A DNA stretch of 36,766 nucleotides, from assembly GCF_004801315.1 (NCBI RefSeq), contig NZ_SSNW01000058.1:1-36766 (forward strand), written 5' to 3'. This document shows, piece by piece, positions 17,342-24,569 of the stretch. Source of the DNA: Deinococcus sp. Arct2-2 (lineage in GTDB: Bacteria; Deinococcota; Deinococci; Deinococcales; Deinococcaceae). Made by a program: the position numbers and the translations under genes. The notes under the pieces were generated by a model. The model did no database searches. It saw only the letters and a program-made list of their open reading frames with translations, and was not told where the DNA came from. Positions within the stretch are counted from its first letter, which is position 1. The number at the start of each line of letters is the position of its first letter.

Positions 17342-17659
17342 TTAGAAACGGGCCTGTGAGACGGACCACCACCACACGCCCGCCCCCACGAGCACGGGCA
17401 GGGCCACCGTCAGCAGAAATCCAGTGGCGTAGTGCCTCAGCCTGCCCCGAGAGGGGGTGCCTGCGTCCACTGAGCCTCGAGATGGTTTCGACCTGAGCCA
17501 GAGAATCCAGGCGCCCACACCGTAACTGATCAGGACGCTGGCCAGCAGGGTGATCAAACTCAATCGCCCAATCTTGCCACTCAGAGCGGCCAAGATCCAC
17601 GCCAGCACACCGCAAGCGGCACCGAACACGGCCGGTGAGAGAGGTTGGAGGGAGCACAT
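17342..17659 (-). CDS. Hypothetical three-helix membrane protein
   Basis: From ATG 17659 a 105-residue protein with membrane segments at about residues 9-25, 31-53 and 76-97, and a charged loop (RSKPSRGSVDAGTPSRGR) between the last two. Codon use is GC-biased. The frame stays open upstream, but that part (17660-17800) overlaps the remnant of an ATPase gene in another frame and is unlikely to be translated as protein. No clear ribosome site is seen. I cannot name a family. Confidence 0.45.
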   Translation of the reverse strand: MCSLQPLSPAVFGAACGVLAWILAALSGKIGRLSLITLLASVLISYGVGAWILWLRSKPSRGSVDAGTPSRGRLRHYATGFLLTVALPVLVGAGVWWWSVSQARF

Positions 17660-17714
17660 GCCAGGATACCGGTCTTCCTGTATACAGGCACGCTGACGAT
17701 GGCCCTCCTGTACC

Positions 17715-18108
17715 GTATATGTACATTGGGGCACGCTCCGAGCAGTTCGCCTAAAGCACCTGCGGCTGACAGGACGTGTTCGAAGTTGTCCAGCACCCAC
17801 AGCAGGTGCCGTTCTCCATTGTGCTGTTCTCAGGCGATTTGAGGGCGACCTGTTCCTTCCAGGGATGCGCCTGCAACATTGGCCATGACCTTAAAGACGC
17901 GGCCAGGTTCACTGACCGCGCTCAATTCGGTAAACCACACGCCGTCTTCGAAGTCATTCACGGTGAGTTTGGCCAGGGCCAGCGCCAACCGGGTTTTGCC
18001 TACGCCAGGCGGGCCAACAAGCGTGTTCCGCTGGGCCGCAACAGGTCGTGGGCAAGCCGAAGTTCCGCGGCGCCTCCGACGAGTTCTGCCCTGTGAATCT
18101 GTCCCGGT
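17715..18108 (-). pseudogene. Decayed AfsR/NB-ARC-type ATPase regulator fragment
   Basis: Pieces of the ATPase core of a large AfsR/LuxR-type regulator appear in order on the minus strand but in different frames. RFTGQN is near 18098, an ELVGGAAELRLAHDLLRPS-like stretch is near 18080-18020, Walker A TLVGPPGVGKTRLALALAK is near 18015-17960, then DGVWFTELSAVSEPGR. An in-frame TGA at 17830-17832 precedes the Walker B region LLWVLDNFEHVLSAAGALGE near 17800-17745. The usual continuation (VTSR and the TPR region) is missing. At least two frameshifts and one nonsense codon make this a clear pseudogene remnant of a protein normally many hundreds of residues long. Confidence 0.8.
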
Positions 18109-18365
18109 CACCTCCATGCCGGTTGGATCTAGGTCGCATGACCCACGATAAGTCGCCGGAGCCGCTTCGTCTAGGACGGCTGCTTGGCTCGTCAAGAGGC
18201 ACGCTGAACGGTGATGTGGCCTGAACCAGTCGGTGGAGCAATCTATTGATTCCTGTCCGGCTGAGCGACAGCCACTGGTCGCCAAGCTCAGCCAGCTTTG
18301 AACATCTACGATTCCGGGCAACCCCCCAGTCTGCTCTCCTGCGGAGCTGTCCCAGTTCGCAGCCA

Positions 18366-18444
18366 GCCCCCCTTAGAGGGGAGCACCACAGCTTTAGTCC
18401 TCCCCTTGAGGGGGGGCGTTGCGAGAGCAACGGGGGGATTCACC
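18366..18444. repeat. GC-rich structured intergenic repeat-like element
   Basis: Short runs of C and G alternate to give nested inverted repeats, such as CCTTAGAGGGG, CCCCTTGAGGGG, and a perfect CGTTGC-GAGA-GCAACG hairpin at 18417-18432 with a GNRA-type loop. The style matches small dispersed non-coding repeats known in Deinococcus genomes. I cannot confirm copy number since only this copy is in the window. Confidence 0.45.
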
Positions 18445-18509
18445 TTCCAGCTTAATGTTTGCAACGTGTTGCCCAACTCAGCAGGAATCAACAACTAAGC
18501 TGTGCTTAA

Positions 18510-18539
18510 TAACACTGTTATAAGAAAATAACACTGTTA
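18510..18539. promoter_or_regulatory. Tandem palindromic operator of the lactonase-like operon
   Basis: The perfect palindrome TAACACTGTTA occurs twice, at 18510-18520 and 18529-18539, with a 19-base start-to-start distance, i.e. nearly two helical turns. The second copy overlaps TACGAT (18538-18543), a -10 box six bases before the GTG start at 18550, so the transcript is probably leaderless. Two dimers bound on one face would shut the promoter. The TetR protein encoded third in the operon is the likely ligand-responsive repressor. Confidence 0.7.
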
Positions 18540-18549
18540 CGATACTCCT

Positions 18550-19488
18550 GTGCCTAACGAATCTCTCGACGGAGGCCAACCTGCTCTTTCAGGCGGGATG
18601 CCCCCCCTGTCCACGAGTCTCTCCACACTCAGTGGATTGCGGATTCATGGCGTTCAGACCGGTGGGGTCACCCTAAAATCTGCTCATTACCGGCTGCGTC
18701 GCCCCAGCGCCTTCCGGCTTCCCGCCATCCTGCTGGATCCTCACTGGACCTCCCCCAAACCCATCCTCTCGTGGGTCATTGAACATCCAGAAGGTCTCAT
18801 CGTGGTCGATACTGGCGAGCGACACCAGGCGCAAGATCTGAACCGCTACCTCGCGGGTGCCGATCCTGTGACTCGGATGTTTATCCGCCGCAACTTCAGG
18901 TTGCACGTTGAGGCGTCTGCCGAGTTGGGAGCGCAGTTGCCGCGTCTGGGCCTCTGTGCCCGTGACGTTCGCTGGGTGATCCTGACCCACCTTCACTTCG
19001 ACCATGCTGACGGGCTGGCCTTCTTTCCAGAGGCTGAAGTGCTGGTGTCCCGGCGCGAGTATGACGCGCAACGTCGCGTCCCGCAGGGCGCAGTGTTCTC
19101 GTTGTGGCCCGAGGGGTTGACGCCGTCTTTGATTGATTACTCCTCTGGAGCGTATAGCGTCTTCCCCAAGCATTGGCCATTGACCCAGGCAGGTGACGTC
19201 CTGCTGGTGCCTACCCCGGGACACAGTTACGGACATCAATCGGTGCTGATTCTCGATCACGACGTCACGTATTTCTTGGCCGGCGACGTGGTGTTTGACG
19301 AAGGCCAGCTTCAGCGCCGGGAAATCGGGGGCATTGTTCAGGACGTAGGAGTCAGCCGGGCCAGCCTCGAGCTGGTTCGCCACTTTGTGTTGACCCACCC
19401 GACCGTCTTTCTGCCGAGCCATGACCCGACCTCGCTGGAGAGGCTGGCCAACCGGCAGGTCACCCATCTGGAGGAGCGTCATGGCTGA
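18550..19488 (+). CDS. MBL-fold metallo-hydrolase, AHL-lactonase-like
   Basis: A 312-residue metallo-beta-lactamase-fold protein of the AttM/AiiB lactonase-like branch. The dinuclear metal site is complete: H147-x-H149-x-D151-H152 (LTHLHFDHADG), H225 (PTPGHSYGHQS), D246 (FLAGDVVFD) and H291 (FLPSHDP). SRREYDAQ after the first motif and the extended N-terminal region are typical of this branch, which often opens N-acyl-homoserine lactones; other lactones or esters are possible. The start is GTG 18550, directly after the promoter. Its last eight bases overlap the SRPBCC gene, and the TetR gene overlaps that in turn, giving a tightly coupled operon. Confidence 0.9.
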   Translation: MPNESLDGGQPALSGGMPPLSTSLSTLSGLRIHGVQTGGVTLKSAHYRLRRPSAFRLPAILLDPHWTSPKPILSWVIEHPEGLIVVDTGERHQAQDLNRYLAGADPVTRMFIRRNFRLHVEASAELGAQLPRLGLCARDVRWVILTHLHFDHADGLAFFPEAEVLVSRREYDAQRRVPQGAVFSLWPEGLTPSLIDYSSGAYSVFPKHWPLTQAGDVLLVPTPGHSYGHQSVLILDHDVTYFLAGDVVFDEGQLQRREIGGIVQDVGVSRASLELVRHFVLTHPTVFLPSHDPTSLERLANRQVTHLEERHG

Positions 19489-19954
19489 GGTTTACGGCAC
19501 CGACAGAGCGTTCTCCTGTACCCGCACCGTGCACTGTTCTCCTGAGGTGTTCTGGCCCATCTGGACGGACGTCCCTGGCTGGCCGAGGTGGGATACGCCC
19601 CTTCTGCGGGCCCAGCTCACCGGCGCATTCGTATTGGGGGCTTCTGGTCAGCTGGTTGACCGCAACCAGCGGACTTCCCGCTTTACCCTCACCGAATGTA
19701 GGCCGCTGATGTCCTATGCCTACACCGTGCGTCTGCCCGGCGCAGCTCTGCAGGTTCGCCGAGTGATCACTTCCACCACGTCGACACCGAGCAGCCTCAA
19801 CTTCCAGCATCAGGTGCGCTTCACCGGGCCACTGGGCTTCCTGTGGGCCCGGGTGCTCGGCCGGTCGTTCCGGCAGATCTTGCCCGAGGTCATGAACCAG
19901 CTGGTTCAACTGGTCGAGACCGCAGCACAGGTGTCTAATAAGAGCGATGTCTGA
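19481..19954 (+). CDS. SRPBCC (START-like) family protein
   Basis: A 157-residue protein of the SRPBCC ligand-binding superfamily, starting with FSCTRTVHCSPEVFWPIWTD and VPGWPRWD, the usual opening of polyketide-cyclase/dehydrase-type members. The C-terminal helix is present (RSFRQILPEVMNQLVQLVE). These folds bind hydrophobic ligands in a deep cavity and are not necessarily enzymes. GGAGG lies six bases before the ATG inside the metallo-hydrolase gene. Start and stop overlap both neighbours by eight bases, so translation is coupled. In this operon it may bind the substrate or product of the hydrolase; that is inference. Confidence 0.88.
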   Translation: MAEVYGTDRAFSCTRTVHCSPEVFWPIWTDVPGWPRWDTPLLRAQLTGAFVLGASGQLVDRNQRTSRFTLTECRPLMSYAYTVRLPGAALQVRRVITSTTSTPSSLNFQHQVRFTGPLGFLWARVLGRSFRQILPEVMNQLVQLVETAAQVSNKSDV

Positions 19955-20576
19955 TTCCGTGGCCGCTGGTCTCCGTCAGCATGGTCGGCAGGCCATGCAA
20001 CACGCCCTCCTCAAGGTCGCTCGGAAGCTGCTGGCAACCGAAGGACTAGGCAAGCTGTCCACTCGGCGGATTGCACAGCAGGCGGGCACCTCGACGACTG
20101 CCATCTACTCGCTGTTCGGAGGCAAAGACGGTCTGATGGAAGCGCTTTATCTGGACGGCTTTGACCGTTTGGAGGCGGCCCTTCAAGCCTTCCCAGAAGA
20201 CGATGCAGACCATCCTGTGCAGCGGATTGTGACACTGAACCGGCAGTACCGTGTCTTTGCCCTGGAGTATCCACAGGACTACGCGGTGATGTTTGAACGG
20301 GGCATTCCCGATTTCCAGCCTTCATCGGTCGCTCGCCTCCGTGCCTGGCAGAGTCTGAGGCCTTTGATCCAGAGGATTCAGGAGGCACAGCGCAGCGGGT
20401 TTCTCCTGCACCAATCGCCAGAAGCTCTAGCCATGACCCTCTGGGTGGCGTCACATGGGATCGTCAGTCTTGAACTTGCTGGCTATTTCCCGGAGCGTTT
20501 GGAAGCTCAGGCTATGCATGACCGGATGCTTCGCGATCTCCTTGATCCAGACAGAACTTTGGGCACGCTTCCCTGA
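19947..20576 (+). CDS. TetR/AcrR family regulator of the lactonase-like operon
   Basis: A 209-residue regulator. The helix-turn-helix at about residues 20-70 includes LSTRRIAQQAGTSTTAIYSL followed by FGGKDGL. The C-terminal domain has the EYPQDYAVMFERGIPDF block of the WHG/TetR_C_33 type. The ATG overlaps the SRPBCC stop by eight bases (ATGTCTGA). Being last in the operon, it probably autoregulates the whole unit through the paired palindromes at 18510-18539. A lactone, acyl chain or hydrolysis product is a natural guess for the inducer but cannot be seen in sequence. Confidence 0.92.
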   Translation: MSDSVAAGLRQHGRQAMQHALLKVARKLLATEGLGKLSTRRIAQQAGTSTTAIYSLFGGKDGLMEALYLDGFDRLEAALQAFPEDDADHPVQRIVTLNRQYRVFALEYPQDYAVMFERGIPDFQPSSVARLRAWQSLRPLIQRIQEAQRSGFLLHQSPEALAMTLWVASHGIVSLELAGYFPERLEAQAMHDRMLRDLLDPDRTLGTLP

Positions 20577-21589
20577 GGGTGTATCCTGCCTGGTCAACAC
20601 ATCAGGGCACAGCGTCAGGGGGTTCATGCAGGCATAGGTCATGACTGAATTTAGGCATTTCACACGGCTGAATCCATGTTCTCACGGTTGTGTTGCCCGA
20701 ACCGGGTTGGGGTTCCCGCTGACATGTATTGATACTGGTAGAACTTGAAGTTGCTTTCAGCTCAAGACGGCACGCTAGGCCACGTCCAGCACGAGACCTG
20801 ACGTGATTCCACGACTCAGATTTACACCTGAATCAGTCCTGGTACTCCGTTGACGGCGACTGGTAAAGCGAGTCAGAGGCCGTGTTCATCGCTGAGGTCA
20901 ATCCATCCAAGCGGCGAAAAACAACGTGTTTTTGGGAACATCAAGGCAAGTCGACGGACTACCCGTCGTTCAAGTCTGTGCGAATGTCGATCGTGTCCGG
21001 CAGGATGGCGCGCCGTGATGAGGCAAGGTGGTGGAAGGTATCCTCCATCTAGTCCTCTCTAGCAGATCTCGTTGATGGCACTGCACTTCCCGCAGAGCCC
21101 ACGCCGTAGCGGGAATACGCCTGAACCGGTTCGTTGCCCACGAAATCAATCTGCAGGTCGTAGCGGGTGTCATCCAGCTTTTTGAGAATTTTCCAGATGG
21201 CCACGCCGATAATGTGCCCTGTCGAAATCTGCGCCGTGCGGCCATCGCGCGTACAGTTGACCCACCCCATCACGGCCGTTAATCATCTGTGGAATGCTCG
21301 CTTTTACTTCGTGGCTGACCAGGTGGATTTTTTGGTAGACCCTTCTGGATGGCATCCCCTGGTTAAGCGGGCAGTCACTCTGAAGGGGCATCTCGGCTGC
21401 CATACTTGCTCTCCGAGAACACCTCAATCCAGACCATCTGGAGAAAGTTGGCTGTACCTCCTGCTGAGGCGTTGGCGTTGAGAAGAGCTCTGTGCTCCAG
21501 CCGGGCCTCAGAATTGCGCTGGCTACCGCAGAGCGCTTTGCCAAGAGAGATCAAGGGTGGTTCCCGCAGCGCAAAAAACACCCGCCAAC
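20577..21589. other. Kilobase of decayed, gene-poor sequence
   Basis: Fragments of protein-like sequence occur but none is complete. On the plus strand near 20880-21050 a frame reads FIAEVNPSKRRKTTCFWEHQ and continues to a stop. On the minus strand near 21250-21050 VAIWKILKKLDDTRYDLQID runs into FVGNEPVQAYSRYGVGSAG. A second minus frame upstream (RRVYQKIHLVSHEVKASIPQ) stops where the former begins, as if by frameshift. These look like remains of lost genes. I cannot assign families. Confidence 0.4.
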
Positions 21590-22150
21590 TCAGATCAACT
21601 TGGCGGCAAATTCGTTGGAGGTTAAGCCGGCCCACACGAACCGCATCACTTCATCCTCGACATGGTCGGTGCTGCCTGCGCCCCCCAAGCTCCCCAGCAC
21701 GCTCCCGAGCATCTGGGCCATCAAGTGCGTATCGTGCGGGCGGAACTCTCCGGCCTCAATTCCCGCCTGCAAGAGCGATTGCAACTGACTCGGCAACCCG
21801 GCCTGAAAGGCAGGCTGGAGTTGAGCCATCTGCGCTGAGGGCAGCGAGCGCGTGATGTCTCGCAGGCGTTCGTGCAAGGCCTGATAGGGGCGTTCGTCGG
21901 CCCGCAACATGACCCGCACCAAAGCCCGCAGCTGCGCAGCCGGCGTCCGGGCACCGCTCAGCACCTTCTGGATATCCTGAGCGTCACGTTCTAACGCCTG
22001 CCGGATGACCGCCGTCATCAAAGCGTCTTTTGATGGGAAGTGATAGTACAGTGCCGGTTTGCTGACCCCCACTGCCCGGGCCACTTCATCCATGGTCATG
22101 TCTGCGGAACTCCCCTCCAGCACCAACCGTTCGGCGGCTGACAACGCCAA
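21590..22150 (-). CDS. TetR/AcrR family regulator with unclear start
   Basis: At least 186 residues, with the helix-turn-helix near the N-terminus (MTMDEVARAVGVSKPALYYH followed by FPSKDAL) and a normal C-terminal domain. The TTG at 22150 is the only ATG/GTG/TTG start upstream of the domain, yet the frame stays open and protein-like for about 35 further codons (SSKRAGRPKQRPDGSALPDI), as is typical before a TetR domain. That suggests initiation at a rarer codon, for example ATC or ATT near 22245, where TACAAT sits seven bases ahead. It is divergent from the membrane protein at 22328 and very likely binds the perfect palindrome at 22296-22317. Confidence 0.88.
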   Translation of the reverse strand: MALSAAERLVLEGSSADMTMDEVARAVGVSKPALYYHFPSKDALMTAVIRQALERDAQDIQKVLSGARTPAAQLRALVRVMLRADERPYQALHERLRDITRSLPSAQMAQLQPAFQAGLPSQLQSLLQAGIEAGEFRPHDTHLMAQMLGSVLGSLGGAGSTDHVEDEVMRFVWAGLTSNEFAAKLI

Positions 22151-22295
22151 TGCCTTGATATCGGGAAGCGCCGAGCCGTCTGGCCGCTGTTTCGGGCGGC
22201 CAGCACGTTTAGAGGAAGGTGGGCGCGAAGGAGTGATGCCTGGAATTGTAAGGCAGCCTTCAGCGCTCCGCTCCAGGAGCTCTTACAGTTGCCAT

Positions 22296-22317
22296 ATATT
22301 TACTCAAGAGTAAATAT
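22296..22317. promoter_or_regulatory. Perfect 22-base palindromic operator
   Basis: ATATTTACTC (22296-22305), AA, GAGTAAATAT (22308-22317): ten-base arms without mismatch in an AT-rich island between divergent genes. It ends one base before the GGAGG of the membrane-protein gene, so a bound TetR dimer would block that gene directly. This is the strongest operator candidate in the window. Confidence 0.75.
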
Positions 22318-22327
22318 TGGAGGTATG

Positions 22328-22756
22328 ATGACAATAGTTCCTTCTGGCCGGCTTGTTCCTCAGGAAAGCGCGTTCGCGCGTACCGCTCTGACGCTGGTGG
22401 TGGCCGGCGCAGCCAATGTTGTGGTCGCCCGCTTGGGGGCGGCGGCCTTCAACGTGCCTGCCCAGTTTCTGGCCCTGCAGCCTGGGCCGGTGCTGTTCTT
22501 CACCACTATCGGTGTCTTGGGGGCTGCAGGCGTCTGGGCATGGGTCAAGCGGTTCAGCCCGGCTCCAGTCCGTTGGTTTCAACGCGTCGCTGCCGTGACC
22601 TTGCTGTGCTCGCTGATTCCTGACCTCCTGCTGTTCCGGAACACTCCACTGGACGGCACGACCCCCAGCGCAGTCGTCACCCTGATGGTGCTGCATCTCG
22701 TGGCTTACGCCGTCTGCGTCACGGTGCTGCCTCAGCGTTCTCGTCGCCCTGCCTAA
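22328..22756 (+). CDS. DUF6069-like four-helix membrane protein
   Basis: A 142-residue integral membrane protein with four segments, at about residues 15-38, 50-70, 81-100 and 112-131. The pattern ending HLVAYAVCVTVLP resembles DUF6069-type proteins common in Actinobacteria and relatives, whose role is unknown. Two adjacent ATGs exist; 22328 leaves four bases after GGAGG and 22325 only one, so 22328 is preferred. The hydrolase-fold gene follows after 22 bases in the same direction. The pair is probably repressed by the divergent TetR protein. Confidence 0.75.
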   Translation: MTIVPSGRLVPQESAFARTALTLVVAGAANVVVARLGAAAFNVPAQFLALQPGPVLFFTTIGVLGAAGVWAWVKRFSPAPVRWFQRVAAVTLLCSLIPDLLLFRNTPLDGTTPSAVVTLMVLHLVAYAVCVTVLPQRSRRPA

Positions 22757-22778
22757 CCATGCCCCCTCTGGAGTTCGT

Positions 22779-23753
22779 ATGTTGACGTCTGTATTTTCAC
22801 GCTGGGGACTGATCGCCGCTGGAGTGCTGGGCCTCGTGGCCCTGCGCCGCCCCCACCTGTCCCGTGATCCGATGGCCGACTTTGCACGCAGCGGCTTCAC
22901 TCAGCGCCTGCTCAGCACTCCAGCTGGACGGCTCTCTGTTCAGGAGGCGGGAGCCGGCCCCCCACTGGTCTTCCTGCACGGGATCGGGGGCGGCGCGTCC
23001 GGTTGGGTGTGGAATCAGGTCGCGCCCGCTTTTCTGGCCCACTTCCGCGTGATTGTGGTGGATTGGGTGGGCTGGGGCCAAGCTGAACATCCTCAGCGGT
23101 TGCTTTATTTTGAGGACTATACGGCGGCTCTAAACGCTCTACTCGATGAGTTGGCTGAGCCGGCCCGGATCGTGACCGAGGGGCAGGCAGCTGGGTTTGC
23201 CGCTCAGGTCGCTCGCCACCGCCCTCAGGACATCGCCCGCTTGGTCATGATCAACCCCACAGGCGGCCGGGACTTCGGAGAAGACGTGTTCCCAGCCTCG
23301 TTCTCGCGCCTGGAACCCCTCCTCCGCACCCAGCCGCTGAATCGTTGGCTTTACCAGCTGGTCTTCCACCGCTCCAGTTTCATTCGGGACTTTTTTGTTC
23401 GCCAAGGCTTTCAGGAACCCACGGCGGTGAGCCGTGCCATTGTCGAGGGTTCGCTCGTCTCGGCCCGTCAACCTGGTGCGGCGTTCTCGGCCTTGCCCTT
23501 CTTGACGGGAGAACTGCGCTTTGACCTCGTGCCGTTCCTGCAAGACCTGCAGGTGCCGGCGGTCATGCTGCAGGGCGGCCAAGTGCCGATGTATGGCCGG
23601 GACGGTGGGGCACAGCTGGCGGCGGTCAACCCAGCCATCCCGTGCTGGCGCATTCAGGGAACAAAAAGTGTTCCCCAGCTCGAACGCCCGGGCGTGACTG
23701 TCGCCCTGATCCAACAGGCCTTGGGGTTCGGGGCGGCGGCTGGCCCTGGTTAA
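22779..23753 (+). CDS. Alpha/beta-hydrolase-fold protein lacking the catalytic triad
   Basis: A 324-residue protein with an N-terminal membrane segment (about residues 8-23) and a clear alpha/beta-hydrolase fold. The oxyanion HGIGG lies at 67-71, strand VIVVDWVGWG at 91-100, and the late QLERP motif at 300-304. The nucleophile elbow reads EGQAAG, so the expected serine is A137. The acid position in GGQVPMYG (canonical GxxDP) is V269. The histidine region is GTKSVPQLERP instead of GxGHxPQLERP. All three triad positions are thus replaced while the surrounding fold motifs persist. It is therefore likely a binding or partner protein rather than an ordinary esterase. GGAG lies six bases before the ATG. 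It is co-transcribed with the membrane protein. Confidence 0.88.
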   Translation: MLTSVFSRWGLIAAGVLGLVALRRPHLSRDPMADFARSGFTQRLLSTPAGRLSVQEAGAGPPLVFLHGIGGGASGWVWNQVAPAFLAHFRVIVVDWVGWGQAEHPQRLLYFEDYTAALNALLDELAEPARIVTEGQAAGFAAQVARHRPQDIARLVMINPTGGRDFGEDVFPASFSRLEPLLRTQPLNRWLYQLVFHRSSFIRDFFVRQGFQEPTAVSRAIVEGSLVSARQPGAAFSALPFLTGELRFDLVPFLQDLQVPAVMLQGGQVPMYGRDGGAQLAAVNPAIPCWRIQGTKSVPQLERPGVTVALIQQALGFGAAAGPG

Positions 23754-23801
23754 CCCTGCCGCGTTTTTAGGCTCTCCCCCAAGATACAACGCTCAGGAAA
23801 A

Positions 23802-24407
23802 TCACACGCTCTTGCCAGCTCTCCTCTGTTGTACAGGCCCATCCACATAGGCTTGCAAAGTGGGAGCCACGAGGTCGACTACCGGATCGACCTCAGGGCT
23901 TGACAGGGCCGTCAACCGCAGGACAAAGCGGCTCAACGTCAGGCCGCTCAGGGTTGCCGCAATCAGCTCGGCCCGGAGCATCGCGTCTGGGCCCCCCAGC
24001 CAGCTTGCCAGCGGGTGAACAAAATGCTCTTCCAAGCTCAGGCGCAGCAGGGCCCCGGCCTGCGGATGTGCCGCAGAGCGCAGCAGCATCAGGAGCGGAT
24101 CGAGGGCACCCGCCTGATCTTCCTTGTGAAGCACATAATGGGCCAGACGCTCTCCCAACTCCATCCGGGGCACCTCTAACAGAGGCCCCAAAGCAAAACG
24201 GCCTGCAATCGCCTCGGTAAAGAGCTGTTCTTTGGAGCCGAAATACCGAACCACCAAGGCGGCATTGACGCCCACCTCTGCGGCGATCTCCCGGAGGCCG
24301 ACCCCCTCATACCCGGAGCGCGCGAACTGGCCCTGTGCGGCCTGCAAGATGGCGGCCCGGGTGGCCGCCGCATTCCTTGACCGGGGGACTGTGTTGGCTG
24401 GTGACAT
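23802..24407 (-). CDS. TetR/AcrR family regulator
   Basis: A 201-residue regulator with helix-turn-helix at about residues 15-60 (VGLREIAAEVGVNAALVVRY followed by FGSKEQL). The C-terminal domain resembles the TetR_C_17-like type, with a SLEEHFVHPLASWLGGPDA segment. GAGGAGG lies six bases before the ATG. It is divergent from the SDR gene at 24570 and separated from it by a compact region holding two inverted operator copies over the promoter, so it almost certainly controls both genes. It is convergent with the hydrolase-fold gene. Confidence 0.93.
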   Translation of the reverse strand: MSPANTVPRSRNAAATRAAILQAAQGQFARSGYEGVGLREIAAEVGVNAALVVRYFGSKEQLFTEAIAGRFALGPLLEVPRMELGERLAHYVLHKEDQAGALDPLLMLLRSAAHPQAGALLRLSLEEHFVHPLASWLGGPDAMLRAELIAATLSGLTLSRFVLRLTALSSPEVDPVVDLVAPTLQAYVDGPVQQRRAGKSV

Positions 24408-24442
24408 CTGACCTCCTCAACCCCACTGGAGTTGGCCTCATT

Positions 24443-24504
24443 GTAAACGCCTGTTGACAAGTCGGCGCTATCCCATTACACTTTCTATGTCAACAGCCGT
24501 TTAC
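24443..24504. promoter_or_regulatory. Divergent promoter with two inverted operator copies
   Basis: GTAAACGCCTGTTGACA (24443-24459) and the reverse complement of GTAAACGGCTGTTGACA (24488-24504) are mirror copies differing at one base. Each is itself an imperfect dyad. The left copy includes the -35 TTGACA (24454-24459) of a plus-strand promoter whose 17-base spacer leads to TACACT (24477-24482), an excellent match. The right copy supplies a TTGACA on the minus strand for the TetR gene, with only a weak -10. One regulator could thus close both promoters. Confidence 0.75.
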
Positions 24505-24569
24505 TTTACGCCCAGCATGGTTTGTTCTGCTTTCGGGTCGCCTGCCCATCACTCAGGCGAGGAGACTGT

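Noticed and set aside
20577..21589. Suspected insertion-sequence remnant
   Set aside because: Protein-like fragments exist, but no transposase motif, terminal inverted repeats or target duplication could be recognised.
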